Below are positions 28,388 to 35,808 of a stretch of 64,000 bases of DNA, piece by piece. The first letter of the stretch is position 1. Every line of letters starts with the position of its first letter. The DNA comes from Microcella daejeonensis (GTDB lineage: Bacteria > Actinomycetota > Actinomycetes > Actinomycetales > Microbacteriaceae), in NCBI RefSeq assembly GCF_026625045.1, contig NZ_CP113089.1:1984001-2048000 (forward strand), written 5' to 3'. The notes beneath the pieces were generated by a model that was not told where the DNA came from, made no database searches, and saw nothing but the letters and a program-made list of their open reading frames with translations. The translations under genes were made by a program, and so were the position numbers.

Positions 28388-29395
28388 CTAGCGGCGGGAT
28401 CCGGTGCCGTGCACCGCGTGCGGCTCGATCGCCGCGATCTCGTCGGCCGTGAGCGCCTCGCCGTTCAGGGCGTCGAGGCTGTTGTCGAGCTGGCGCACGC
28501 TGCTCGCGCCGATGAGCGCGCTCGTGACCTGCGGCTGGCGCAGCACCCACAGCAGCGCCAGCTGCGCGAGCGACTGACCGCGGGCGGCGGCGATCTCGTT
28601 GAGCGCGCGCGCTCGGTGAAGGTAGGTCTCGTCGATGTTGTCCTCGCTGATCCAGCGACCCTCGGCCGCCCGCGACCCCTCGGGCACGCCGTCGAGGTAC
28701 CGGTCGGTGAGAAGGCCCTGGGCGAGGGGGGAGAAGACGATGCTGCCGATGCCGGTCTCGGTGAGGGCATCCAGCAGGCCCTTCTCGGGCGTGCGCTCGA
28801 ACATGTTGTACTTCGGCTGGTGGATGAGCAGGGGCACGCCCATCTCGCCGAGGATGCGGTGGGCCTCGCGCGTCTCGTCGGGCCCGTAGTTCGAGATGCC
28901 CGCGTAGAGCGCGCGCCCGCTCGTGACCGCCGTCGCGAGCGCGCCCATGGTCTCCTCGAGCGGGGTGTCGGGGTCGAAGCGGTGCGAGTAGAAGATGTCG
29001 ACGTAGTCGAGCTGCAGGCGCGTCAGGCTCTGATCGAGAGAGGAGAGCATGTACTTGCGCGAGCCCCACTCGCCGTAAGGGCCCGGCCACATGCCGTACC
29101 CGGCCTTGCTCGAGATGATGAGCTCGTCGCGGTACGGCAGCAGGTCCTGGTGCAGGACGCGCCCGAAGTTCTCCTCGGCGCTGCCCTCGGGCGGGCCGTA
29201 GTTGTTGGCCAGGTCGAAGTGCGTCACGCCGCGGTCGAAGGCGCGGCGCAGGATCGCGCGCTGGGTCTCGAGCGGTCGGTCGCCGCCGAAGTTGTTCCAG
29301 AGGCCGAGCGAGATGCGGGGCAGCTTCAGGCCGCTGCGGCCCACGCGGGCGTACTCGAGGCGGTCGTAACGGGCGGGGTCGGCGTCGTAAGGCAT
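28388..29395 (-). CDS. aldo-keto reductase of the YghZ / Kv-beta type
   Basis: A 335-residue NADPH-dependent (alpha/beta)8-barrel reductase. It closely resembles E. coli YghZ (L-glyceraldehyde-3-phosphate reductase) in segments such as RISLGLWNNFG, ILRRAFDRGVTHFDLANNYG, DELIISSKAGYGMWPGPYG and LLIHQPKYNM. Catalytic Asp/Tyr (DLANNYG), Lys (SSKAG) and His (FYSHRFD) are all present. The role is likely detoxification of aldehydes such as methylglyoxal, or triose-phosphate housekeeping. The ATG lies exactly 6 nt after TAGCCT (29407-29402, minus strand). Confidence 0.92.
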   Translation of the reverse strand: MPYDADPARYDRLEYARVGRSGLKLPRISLGLWNNFGGDRPLETQRAILRRAFDRGVTHFDLANNYGPPEGSAEENFGRVLHQDLLPYRDELIISSKAGYGMWPGPYGEWGSRKYMLSSLDQSLTRLQLDYVDIFYSHRFDPDTPLEETMGALATAVTSGRALYAGISNYGPDETREAHRILGEMGVPLLIHQPKYNMFERTPEKGLLDALTETGIGSIVFSPLAQGLLTDRYLDGVPEGSRAAEGRWISEDNIDETYLHRARALNEIAAARGQSLAQLALLWVLRQPQVTSALIGASSVRQLDNSLDALNGEALTADEIAAIEPHAVHGTGSRR

Positions 29396-29534
29396 GACAT
29401 CAGGCTAGAGCGGCGGACCGACGCGGGCGAGCATGATCCGGGATGCTCCGCTCTCCTCCCTCGACAGCGGAGCCGGGGCGGCGTAGCGTCGGGCCCGCGC
29501 CCGTCCGACCTCGGACGGGGGAAGGAGCTCGATG

Positions 29535-29747
29535 ATGAGCATGTCCACGACCGCGCACCAGACCTGGGTCGCTCTCGGCCCCGCCGGAGCAGCAGGCTCC
29601 ATCCACCGGCACGGAGACCGCTTCAGCGTCCGGCTCCGCTCCGGCTCGGAGGAGCGGGGGCCGTTCGACTCCCTCGAGGTCGCGAAGCAGGCGCTGCACG
29701 CGGCACTCGGTCCGGGCGCCGATCGGCCGGAGTTCCGCGAGCACTAG
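29535..29747 (+). CDS. small conserved protein of unknown function
   Basis: A 70-residue protein containing QTWVALGPAGAAGSI, RFSVRLRSGSEERGPF and VAKQALHAALGPGADRPEF. I recall similar short proteins in Microbacteriaceae, sometimes mislabelled methyltransferase, but no catalytic motif is visible. Three ATGs lie in frame (29532, 29535, 29541); 29535 gives the best spacing (7 nt) from AAGGAG. It stands alone between an aldo-keto reductase and a DUF4386 gene that point away or toward it. Confidence 0.65.
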   Translation: MSMSTTAHQTWVALGPAGAAGSIHRHGDRFSVRLRSGSEERGPFDSLEVAKQALHAALGPGADRPEFREH

Positions 29748-29776
29748 GCGCTCCTGCCCCGGATCCCGCCCCGTGA

Positions 29777-30448
29777 TCAGTCGACGATCGCGACCGGGGG
29801 CTTCGCGCCGGTCTGCTCGGCGGGCGCGGCGCCCTGCTGCCGCACGCCCTTGACGACGAGCCACAGCCCGAGGGAGAGCTCCCATGCGGCGATGGGCAGT
29901 GCCGCGACCGCGCCGATGGGGGAGACCTGCGTCCATGCGCCGAGCACGACGCCGTACGACGACAGCAGCAGCAGGGGTGCTCCGACGAGTCCGATGATCG
30001 GGATGATCCGCGGGACGAGTCGCCCTCGCAGCATCACCGAGCCGAGCAGCAGGGCGTTGATGGAGGACATGAAGGCGGGCCCGAGGAGGAATGCGGCTTC
30101 GTGGAGCTCCTCCAGAACGGGTGCGCCGACGGCATCCGGACCGAGGTCGATGAGCGCCATGAGGGCCAGCGCGCCGACGAGGATCATCCCGGCCTCGACG
30201 GTGCGGGAGGCGACGAATCCGAGAGCGAGCGGTTCGCTGACCCTCCGAGCGATCGGGAAGAGGGCGACGGCCGTGCCGACGCAGGTGAAGGCGAGCGTGA
30301 TCTCGAGCACCGCGCTCCAGGCAGCGAGCTGCGGTTCGGCCTCCCCGGCGAGGAGCGGCGTCTTCAGCGCGAGAGCGGGGAACGAGGTAACGAATGTGCC
30401 GAGGTAGAGGATGCCCGCCCAGAGGGCGAGTCGACGGGTGGGGGTCAT
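29777..30448 (-). CDS. DUF4386 membrane protein
   Basis: A 223-residue polytopic protein with about six hydrophobic helices and the DUF4386 start MTPTRRLALWAGILYLGTFV. The middle has ELHEAAFLLGPAFMSSINALLLG. No enzymatic function is established for the family. The ATG has AGGA upstream. Its promoter (TTGACA-N18-TATTGT, 30565-30536 on the minus strand) contains palindromes that are likely sites for the divergent TetR protein, so expression is probably repressed until an unknown ligand appears. Confidence 0.85.
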   Translation of the reverse strand: MTPTRRLALWAGILYLGTFVTSFPALALKTPLLAGEAEPQLAAWSAVLEITLAFTCVGTAVALFPIARRVSEPLALGFVASRTVEAGMILVGALALMALIDLGPDAVGAPVLEELHEAAFLLGPAFMSSINALLLGSVMLRGRLVPRIIPIIGLVGAPLLLLSSYGVVLGAWTQVSPIGAVAALPIAAWELSLGLWLVVKGVRQQGAAPAEQTGAKPPVAIVD

Positions 30449-30507
30449 GCGCGGGTCCTGTCGGGTCGGTCGGCCGCTCGATGGTTCCGCGGCGGGATCG
30501 GAAGGTG

Positions 30508-30565
30508 GTGTACGGCGTACACTCCGGTGCTCCGGACAATACCGATACGGTGTACACCATGTCAA
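30508..30565. promoter_or_regulatory. DUF4386 promoter with two TetR-type palindromes
   Basis: On the minus strand TTGACA (30565-30560), an 18-nt spacer and TATTGT (30541-30536) form a near-consensus housekeeping promoter. The palindrome GGTGTACACC (30549-30558) lies inside its spacer and GTGTACGGCGTACAC (30508-30522) lies just past the start point. Both share GTGTAC/GTACAC half-sites, as expected of one dimeric repressor. Confidence 0.7.
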
Positions 30566-30575
30566 GGACCGGCGG

Positions 30576-31280
30576 ATGGTGACCTCGCGGGAGGGCGGCG
30601 CGGCACGGGAGCCGCTCGATCGCGATCGCGTGCTCGCGGAGGCCGTCGCCCTCGCCGACGACGAGGGGATCGACGGCGTCAGCATGCGCCGGCTCTCCGG
30701 TCGCCTGGGCGTCGTGCCCATGGCCCTCTACAAGCACGTCGCGGACAAGGACGATCTGCTCGCCGGCATGATCGACCGCGTCATCGCGGGCTACGCCTCC
30801 GCACCGGGGGAGATGGACTGGTCGCGCGCCGTCCGCGCGCGGATTCTCGCCGCCCGCGCCGCGCTCCTCGAGCATCCATGGCTGCGCCCCGCCATCGAGG
30901 GCGCGGTGCATCGCACTCCTGCGGTGCTCGGCCACATGGATGCTCTCGCCGGGGAGCTCGCCCGCGGAGGGCTCTCCTACGACCTCGTGCATCACGCGAT
31001 GCACGCGCTCGGTCACCGCATCTGGGGCTTCACCCCCGAGGCGTTCTCCGGCGCCTCGTCGGCCTCGATGGAGGGGATGCCGGCGCCATCGACTCCGGAG
31101 GAGCGCGCGCTGCTCGAGGGCATGGCGGCGCGGTTCCCGCATATCGCCGCGATCGCCGCGGATGCCGCCATGCGCAACCCCGGCGGCGCGTGCGACGAGC
31201 AGGAGGAGTTCGAGTTCACGCTCGATCTGCTCCTGGACTCCTTCGCGAGACTGCACGCCTCGGGATGGCGGTCGCGCTGA
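30576..31280 (+). CDS. TetR family regulator (TetR_C_1 type)
   Basis: A 234-residue repressor. The DNA-binding domain (about 17-65) has VLAEAVALADDEGIDGVSMRRLSGRL split around the helix-turn-helix, then GVVPMALYKHVADKDDLLAGM. The ligand domain (about 80-225) is of the TetR class C type, with LDLLLDSFARLH near the end. ATG 30576 is preceded by AAGGA; GTG 30579 is an alternative. It is divergent from the DUF4386 gene and most likely controls it and itself through GTGTAC palindromes in the 127-base gap. Confidence 0.85.
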   Translation: MVTSREGGAAREPLDRDRVLAEAVALADDEGIDGVSMRRLSGRLGVVPMALYKHVADKDDLLAGMIDRVIAGYASAPGEMDWSRAVRARILAARAALLEHPWLRPAIEGAVHRTPAVLGHMDALAGELARGGLSYDLVHHAMHALGHRIWGFTPEAFSGASSASMEGMPAPSTPEERALLEGMAARFPHIAAIAADAAMRNPGGACDEQEEFEFTLDLLLDSFARLHASGWRSR

Positions 31281-31436
31281 GCCCAGCGCGCCGCCCCTCC
31301 CCACCCCGCGGTCCCGGCTCGATCTGCACCTCCGGCCTCCGGTCGGGAGCGGGTGCCGCGGCCTGATCGCATACTCCTGCGCGGGGTGCCGGGCGTGATT
31401 CCGGCACGAACCGCTCGGCGCCCCTCCCATCAATTC

Positions 31437-31456
31437 GGGCATCCGGACGGATGCCC
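31437..31456. repeat. short hairpin upstream of the ssb paralogue
   Basis: GGGCATCC-GGAC-GGATGCCC forms a perfect 8-bp stem 20 bases before the ssb-like start codon. It may end the TetR transcript or act in the ssb leader. The 196-base region between the two genes shows nothing else I can name. Confidence 0.45.
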
Positions 31457-31476
31457 CCATCGCAGGAGGAGACGCC

Positions 31477-31947
31477 ATGTCCGACACCATCACGCTCACC
31501 GGCCTGGTGGCCACGAGCCCCCGCCACATCGTCACGACCGAGGGGCTCGCGATCACCTCGTTCCGCCTCGCCTCGAACCAGCGCCGCTTCGATCGCACGG
31601 AGGGCAAGTGGCTCGACGGCGACACCAACTGGTACACCGTCACCGCCTTCCGCCAGCTCGGCACCCACGTCGCGAGCTCGGTGCAGAAGGGCGACCGCGT
31701 GCTCGTGACCGGGCGGGTGCGCATCCGCGACTGGACGAGCGAGGAGAAGAGCGGCACGAGCATCGAGATCGACGCCGAGGCCATCGGTCACGACCTCACC
31801 TGGGGCCGCGCCACCTTCACCCTCAGCGTCGTCGGTGCGCGTCGCCCCCAGGAGGGTGCGGCCGAGGTCGAGAGCGACGGGCAGACCGACGACGAGGCGA
31901 GGGCCGACGCCGATGCGGCCTTCGCGGTCGGCGCGACCCCCTTCTGA
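31477..31947 (+). CDS. ssb: single-stranded DNA-binding protein paralogue
   Basis: A 156-residue OB-fold protein of the SSB family: ITLTGLVATSPRH, ITSFRLASNQRRFD, TNWYTVTAFRQLGTHVASSV and KGDRVLVTGRVRIRDW cover about residues 4-95. The C-terminal tail is acidic (DGQTDDEARADADAAF) but ends in GATPF, keeping only the last two residues of the usual DDDIPF protein-docking tip. It is not next to rpsF or rplI, so it is probably a secondary SSB, perhaps for recombination or natural transformation. A strong AGGAGGAGA site precedes the ATG. Confidence 0.88.
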   Translation: MSDTITLTGLVATSPRHIVTTEGLAITSFRLASNQRRFDRTEGKWLDGDTNWYTVTAFRQLGTHVASSVQKGDRVLVTGRVRIRDWTSEEKSGTSIEIDAEAIGHDLTWGRATFTLSVVGARRPQEGAAEVESDGQTDDEARADADAAFAVGATPF

Positions 31948-31957
31948 TCGACGGGCG

Positions 31958-32614
31958 CTACGGCGCCGTGCGCCGCACGCGGATCCCGCCCCGCTGCCAG
32001 AGCGTGACGGCCGCGACGCGCGGGTTCGCGCTCTCGCCCGTATCCAGACCTAGCGCCGCGAACAGGCGGGTGAGCATCGTCTCGACCGCCCGCACGGTCG
32101 TCCCGCGATGCTCGGCGAGCGCTCGCGTCGACGCACCGGCGGCGAGCATGCGCAGCACCTCGGCCTGCGCGGCCGTCACGGTCGGCACATCGTCGGCGCT
32201 CTCGAGCCGCTCGTCCGGCTGGCCGCTGATCGCCCGGTGCACGGCGGTCGCGAGATCCTCGACGCCCGAGAGCTGCGACTTCACGAGGTAGACGACCGAG
32301 GCGGGGATCGCCTGCGGATTGGGGACGGCCAGTTCGGGGGAGCGGTGGGAGGTGAGGACGACCAGGCCGATCCACGGGAAATCGCGGGCGACGCGATCCA
32401 GGAGGTCGGCCCCGGAGGCCGTCGTGCCGAAGTTGAGGTCGGTCACGAGGGCGTGCGGGTCGAGATCGGTCACGGCGGCGTAGGCGGCATCCACGCTCGT
32501 CGCGGACGTCACGGCGAAGCCTTGGGACTCGAGGCCGCCGGCGACGAGCGAGACGGTGAAGGCGTCGTCGTCCGCGACGACGACGCGGAGCGCCTTGGTC
32601 GTCTGATCGGTCAT
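31958..32614 (-). CDS. response regulator with receiver and LuxR-like HTH
   Basis: A 218-residue regulator. The receiver domain (about 10-130) has the acidic pocket VVVADDDAF, phospho-acceptor Asp in ALVTDLNFG (about 58), Thr in VVLTSH and Lys in VVYLVKS. A C-terminal DNA-binding domain (about 150-205) has TAAQAEVLRMLAAGASTRA and TTVRAVETMLTRLF, a LuxR/sigma-4-like helix-turn-helix. GGAGGAGG precedes ATG 32614. It lies 40 bases downstream of the hybrid kinase on the same strand and is the likely DNA-binding output of this phosphorelay. Confidence 0.9.
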   Translation of the reverse strand: MTDQTTKALRVVVADDDAFTVSLVAGGLESQGFAVTSATSVDAAYAAVTDLDPHALVTDLNFGTTASGADLLDRVARDFPWIGLVVLTSHRSPELAVPNPQAIPASVVYLVKSQLSGVEDLATAVHRAISGQPDERLESADDVPTVTAAQAEVLRMLAAGASTRALAEHRGTTVRAVETMLTRLFAALGLDTGESANPRVAAVTLWQRGGIRVRRTAP

Positions 32615-32654
32615 GCCGTCCTCCTCCGGTCGTCGCGAATCCGCTCGACCCCTC

Positions 32655-35375
32655 TCATCCTGGCTGCCCGTCCGCCTCCGAACGGGAGGCGGACGGCGTG
32701 GCGCGGGCCTCGGCCGCCTCATCGAGAACCCGGCGAAGCGTCCGCAGCAGAGTGGTGGTGGTGTACGGCTTGGCGAGGAAGGCGGAGATGCCCATCCCCG
32801 GCGCCTCGTCGCGATCCACGTGCGTGGCGAGCCCGCTCGAAGCGATGATCGGGATGCGGGGGTGGTGCTCCTCCAGATAGGCGCTGGTCTCCGCACCGTC
32901 CATGACGGGCATCATCATGTCGGTCAGCACGGCGTCGACGGCGTGCTCGGCGCTCTCGACGAGGGCGATGCCCTCGGCGCCGTCCGCCGCCGTGAGAACG
33001 CGGTACCCGCTGGTCGACAGGGCATGCGCGACCGTGGTGCGGATGCTCGCATCGTCATCGATGACGAGGACGAGCTCGCCCGCACCGGGGGGCTGAGGCT
33101 GCTCGGCATCCGTCCGCTCCGGGTCCTCGACCGCGCCCGCCTCGGGCACGGGCAGCAGCAGCTCGACCCGCGTGCCCCGGCCCGGCGCGCTGTCCACGCG
33201 GATGAGGCCGCCGTGGCTCCGCATGATCGACAGCGAGGTCGCGAGACCGAGCCCCGTCCCGCTGCCGAGGGGCTTCGTCGTGAAGAACGGCTCGAACACC
33301 TTCTCGGCGACCTCGGCGGTCATCCCCGTCCCCGTGTCCTCCACGGCGATGACCACGCTCGCGCCGAGCGGCGGCGAGCCCGCCCCCTCGCCGGGAGCCC
33401 CATCGACGGTCGAGGCTCGCACCCGCAGCGCTCCGCCCCCCGGCATCGCGTCCCGTGCGTTCGTGACGAGGTTGGTGAGCACCTGAAGGAGCTGCGTGCT
33501 GTCGCCGATCGGCGCCGACGAGGGCGGGATGGGCTCGACCTCGACCGTGAGCTCGACATCCGACGGGAGCAGATCGCGCGCGACGATGCGCAGCTCGTCG
33601 AGCAGCGAGTCCACCGCGATGCGCTCGCGCCGTCCGTCGACACCGCGGGCGAAGGCGAGCACCTTGCTGATCATGTCCGCCCCTCGACGGGCGGCCGTCT
33701 CCATCGTCGTGAGCAGCTCGCGCCGTGCCGGATCCTGCTCGCCCTGCCCGAGCAGCTGGACGGCCATGAGGATGGGCGTGAGCACGTTGTTGAGGTCGTG
33801 GGAGATGCCGCCGGCGAGCGTGCCGAGGCTCTCGAGTCGACGCGCGCGCAGGCGCGCCTCCTCGTCCTGCCGCCACCGGGTGACATCCGATCCGAGCGTG
33901 AACACGCCGCGAGGAGCCCCATCGGCATCCCGCAGCAGCTGCCACCGGCTGTCGACGATGATGGAGCGACCGTCGCGCGTGGTCTCGTTCAGCTCCTCGC
34001 TCCAGTACCCGTCGCGGAGCGTCGCCGTCATCGCCGCCTCGTACTCGCCCGGGCGGGCGACCACGAGCTCGTCGATGCGGCGTCCCTGAGCCTCCTCCGC
34101 CGTCCACCCGTAGAGCTGGGCGGCCGCCGTGTTCCAGTACTGGACGACGCCGTCGAGGCTCCGGACGACGACCGCGTCGCGGGAGGCGTCGAGCAGGGCC
34201 GCCTGCTCGGCGATCCGCTGCTGCGCGGCATCCGCCCGGCGCCGCATGCGCTCCTCCTCGGTCGCATCCCGCGCGTACAGCACGAGGCCTCCCGGTGTCG
34301 GATGGAGGGTGCAGTCGAGCCAGATGCCCATCCGATCCGAGCGCACCCGCACGCTCGTCCGCACGCTCTCCTCGATGGAGCGCTGGAACGCTCGGTCGAA
34401 GCTCGAGCCGATCGCCTCCGGGAACACCGACCAGATCGAGATGCCGAGCAGCTCGACCGCGGCCCTGCCCACCATCTGAGCGGCGCGGGTGTTGACGTAG
34501 CCGATCCGCCCGTCGCCGTCGAGGAACACCAGCCCGTCCCCGAAGGCGTTCAGCGTCTCGTCGAGCCGCTGCTCGACCGCCGCGCGCCGTGCTCGCTCGG
34601 CCGCCGACTCGGTCACGTCCCAGATCGCGCCGCGCGCGCTCACCACCCGCCCCTGATCGTCGAGCACGGGCTCGCCGAGCACGCGGACGACGAGGGGTCT
34701 GCCGGTGGCCGTCTGCGCGGTGATCTCGATCTCGAAGGGATCCGCGCGGGTGAAGAGCGCCTCCAGGGCGGCGCGGATCCGCTCGCCCTCGTGCTCCGCG
34801 TGCACGCGGATGGACTCCTCGAGGAGGGCCGGGACGTCGTCCTCGACGTCCAGGATCCGGCGTGCTTCGGGCGAGAGCGTGAGCTCGGAGGAGCCGGCGC
34901 GCAGCGCCCACCCGCCGAAGCGGGCGAGCCGACCGGCGATCGCCAGCAGCATCGCGCCCTCCGTCCGTCCCTGATCGCGGTTCTGCGCCGAGGGGAGATC
35001 GGTCGTCGCGCAGAGCACGGCCCGCATGCCGCGAGAGTCGGAGAGAGGCATGTAGGTGATCTCGAGGTCCAGCCAGTGACCGGACGTCGCGGTGTGAGGC
35101 ATGCGGAACCGTTGCAGCTCACCGGCCAGCGCACGATCCAGGTGCTCGTGCAGCAGCGCTCGGTTCTCGAAGGGCACCCAGCTGTCGAAGGGGCGGCCCA
35201 CGGCCGTCTGCGATTCCTCCGCGATGAGACGCAGGGCGGAGGCGTTGATGGCGAGGATGCGTCCGTCCACCCCGATGAGGCAGTGCGGTTCATGGTGCTC
35301 CCCGAGCAGCCGCACGAAGGCCGTCTCCAGACCGTCATCCCGGTGTCCCGGGGCGCGCGCGGTCGACGGAGGCAT
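32655..35375 (-). CDS. cytoplasmic hybrid histidine kinase with four PAS-like domains and a receiver
   Basis: A 906-residue kinase without transmembrane helices. PAS/PAC-like modules lie at about 25-125, 150-260, 270-385 and 395-510. The HisKA helix has SLGTLAGGISHDLNNVLTPI (phospho-His about residue 530), and the HATPase domain (about 620-770) shows the N box NLVTNARDAMPGG, G1 VEDTGTGM, F box FEPFFTTK and G2 GSGTGLGLA. A C-terminal receiver (about 790-905) has VIDDDAS, Asp in LTDMMMPVMDG and Lys in LAKPYT. It is complete and should autophosphorylate. The NtrB/FixL-like H box is more usual in Proteobacteria than in this phylum. Its ATG overlaps the stop of the lone receiver gene (TGATG). Confidence 0.93.
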   Translation of the reverse strand: MPPSTARAPGHRDDGLETAFVRLLGEHHEPHCLIGVDGRILAINASALRLIAEESQTAVGRPFDSWVPFENRALLHEHLDRALAGELQRFRMPHTATSGHWLDLEITYMPLSDSRGMRAVLCATTDLPSAQNRDQGRTEGAMLLAIAGRLARFGGWALRAGSSELTLSPEARRILDVEDDVPALLEESIRVHAEHEGERIRAALEALFTRADPFEIEITAQTATGRPLVVRVLGEPVLDDQGRVVSARGAIWDVTESAAERARRAAVEQRLDETLNAFGDGLVFLDGDGRIGYVNTRAAQMVGRAAVELLGISIWSVFPEAIGSSFDRAFQRSIEESVRTSVRVRSDRMGIWLDCTLHPTPGGLVLYARDATEEERMRRRADAAQQRIAEQAALLDASRDAVVVRSLDGVVQYWNTAAAQLYGWTAEEAQGRRIDELVVARPGEYEAAMTATLRDGYWSEELNETTRDGRSIIVDSRWQLLRDADGAPRGVFTLGSDVTRWRQDEEARLRARRLESLGTLAGGISHDLNNVLTPILMAVQLLGQGEQDPARRELLTTMETAARRGADMISKVLAFARGVDGRRERIAVDSLLDELRIVARDLLPSDVELTVEVEPIPPSSAPIGDSTQLLQVLTNLVTNARDAMPGGGALRVRASTVDGAPGEGAGSPPLGASVVIAVEDTGTGMTAEVAEKVFEPFFTTKPLGSGTGLGLATSLSIMRSHGGLIRVDSAPGRGTRVELLLPVPEAGAVEDPERTDAEQPQPPGAGELVLVIDDDASIRTTVAHALSTSGYRVLTAADGAEGIALVESAEHAVDAVLTDMMMPVMDGAETSAYLEEHHPRIPIIASSGLATHVDRDEAPGMGISAFLAKPYTTTTLLRTLRRVLDEAAEARATPSASRSEADGQPG

Positions 35376-35764
35376 CAGTGCTCCGGCTGCGGTGCCGCGC
35401 TCAGGAGCGCGGCGACCCTGGCGTGGAGCTCGTCCAGCTCGATCGGCTTTCGGGCGAGGCCTGCGACTCGCGCGAGCACCGCCGCGTCGGGGCGGTCGTC
35501 CCCGCTGAGGAGGAGGACGGCCGGCATCGGTCGACGCGCGGCGAGCGCGTCGAGGCTGTCGTGCACCGTGCCGCCCGGCATATTGATGTCGAGGATCGCG
35601 ATGGCGATCGGCACCTGCGCATCGACCTCGGCCACCGAGGCGGCATCGAAGGCCTCGACCACGGTGTGCCCGTGGGCGACGAGCGCCATCCGCAGCACCG
35701 CGCGCACGAGCGCGTCATCGTCAGCGACGAGGATCGCGGCGGTGCGGCCCGGAAGGGGTGCCAT
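35375..35764 (-). CDS. stand-alone receiver protein (CheY-like)
   Basis: A 129-residue single receiver: ILVADDDALVRAVLRMAL (acidic pair about 15-17), phospho-acceptor Asp in AIAILDINMPGG (about 60), Ser in VLLLSGDD and Lys in LARKPIEL. There is no output domain, so it acts by protein contact or as a phosphate shuttle. The ATG lies exactly 6 nt after TACACT on the minus strand (35776-35771), so it seems to have its own leaderless promoter within the cluster. Its stop codon overlaps the kinase start. Confidence 0.9.
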   Translation of the reverse strand: MAPLPGRTAAILVADDDALVRAVLRMALVAHGHTVVEAFDAASVAEVDAQVPIAIAILDINMPGGTVHDSLDALAARRPMPAVLLLSGDDRPDAAVLARVAGLARKPIELDELHARVAALLSAAPQPEH

Positions 35765-35808
35765 GGCCTCAGTGTAGGCACGCGCCCGCCCGTCGAGGCT
35801 CGGCATCG

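Noticed and set aside
35765..35808. Remnant ATPase domain or frameshift after the DHp-like protein
   Set aside because: Only 44 bases, occupied by the promoter of the next gene; no N, G1 or G2 box in any frame there or inside the receiver gene.
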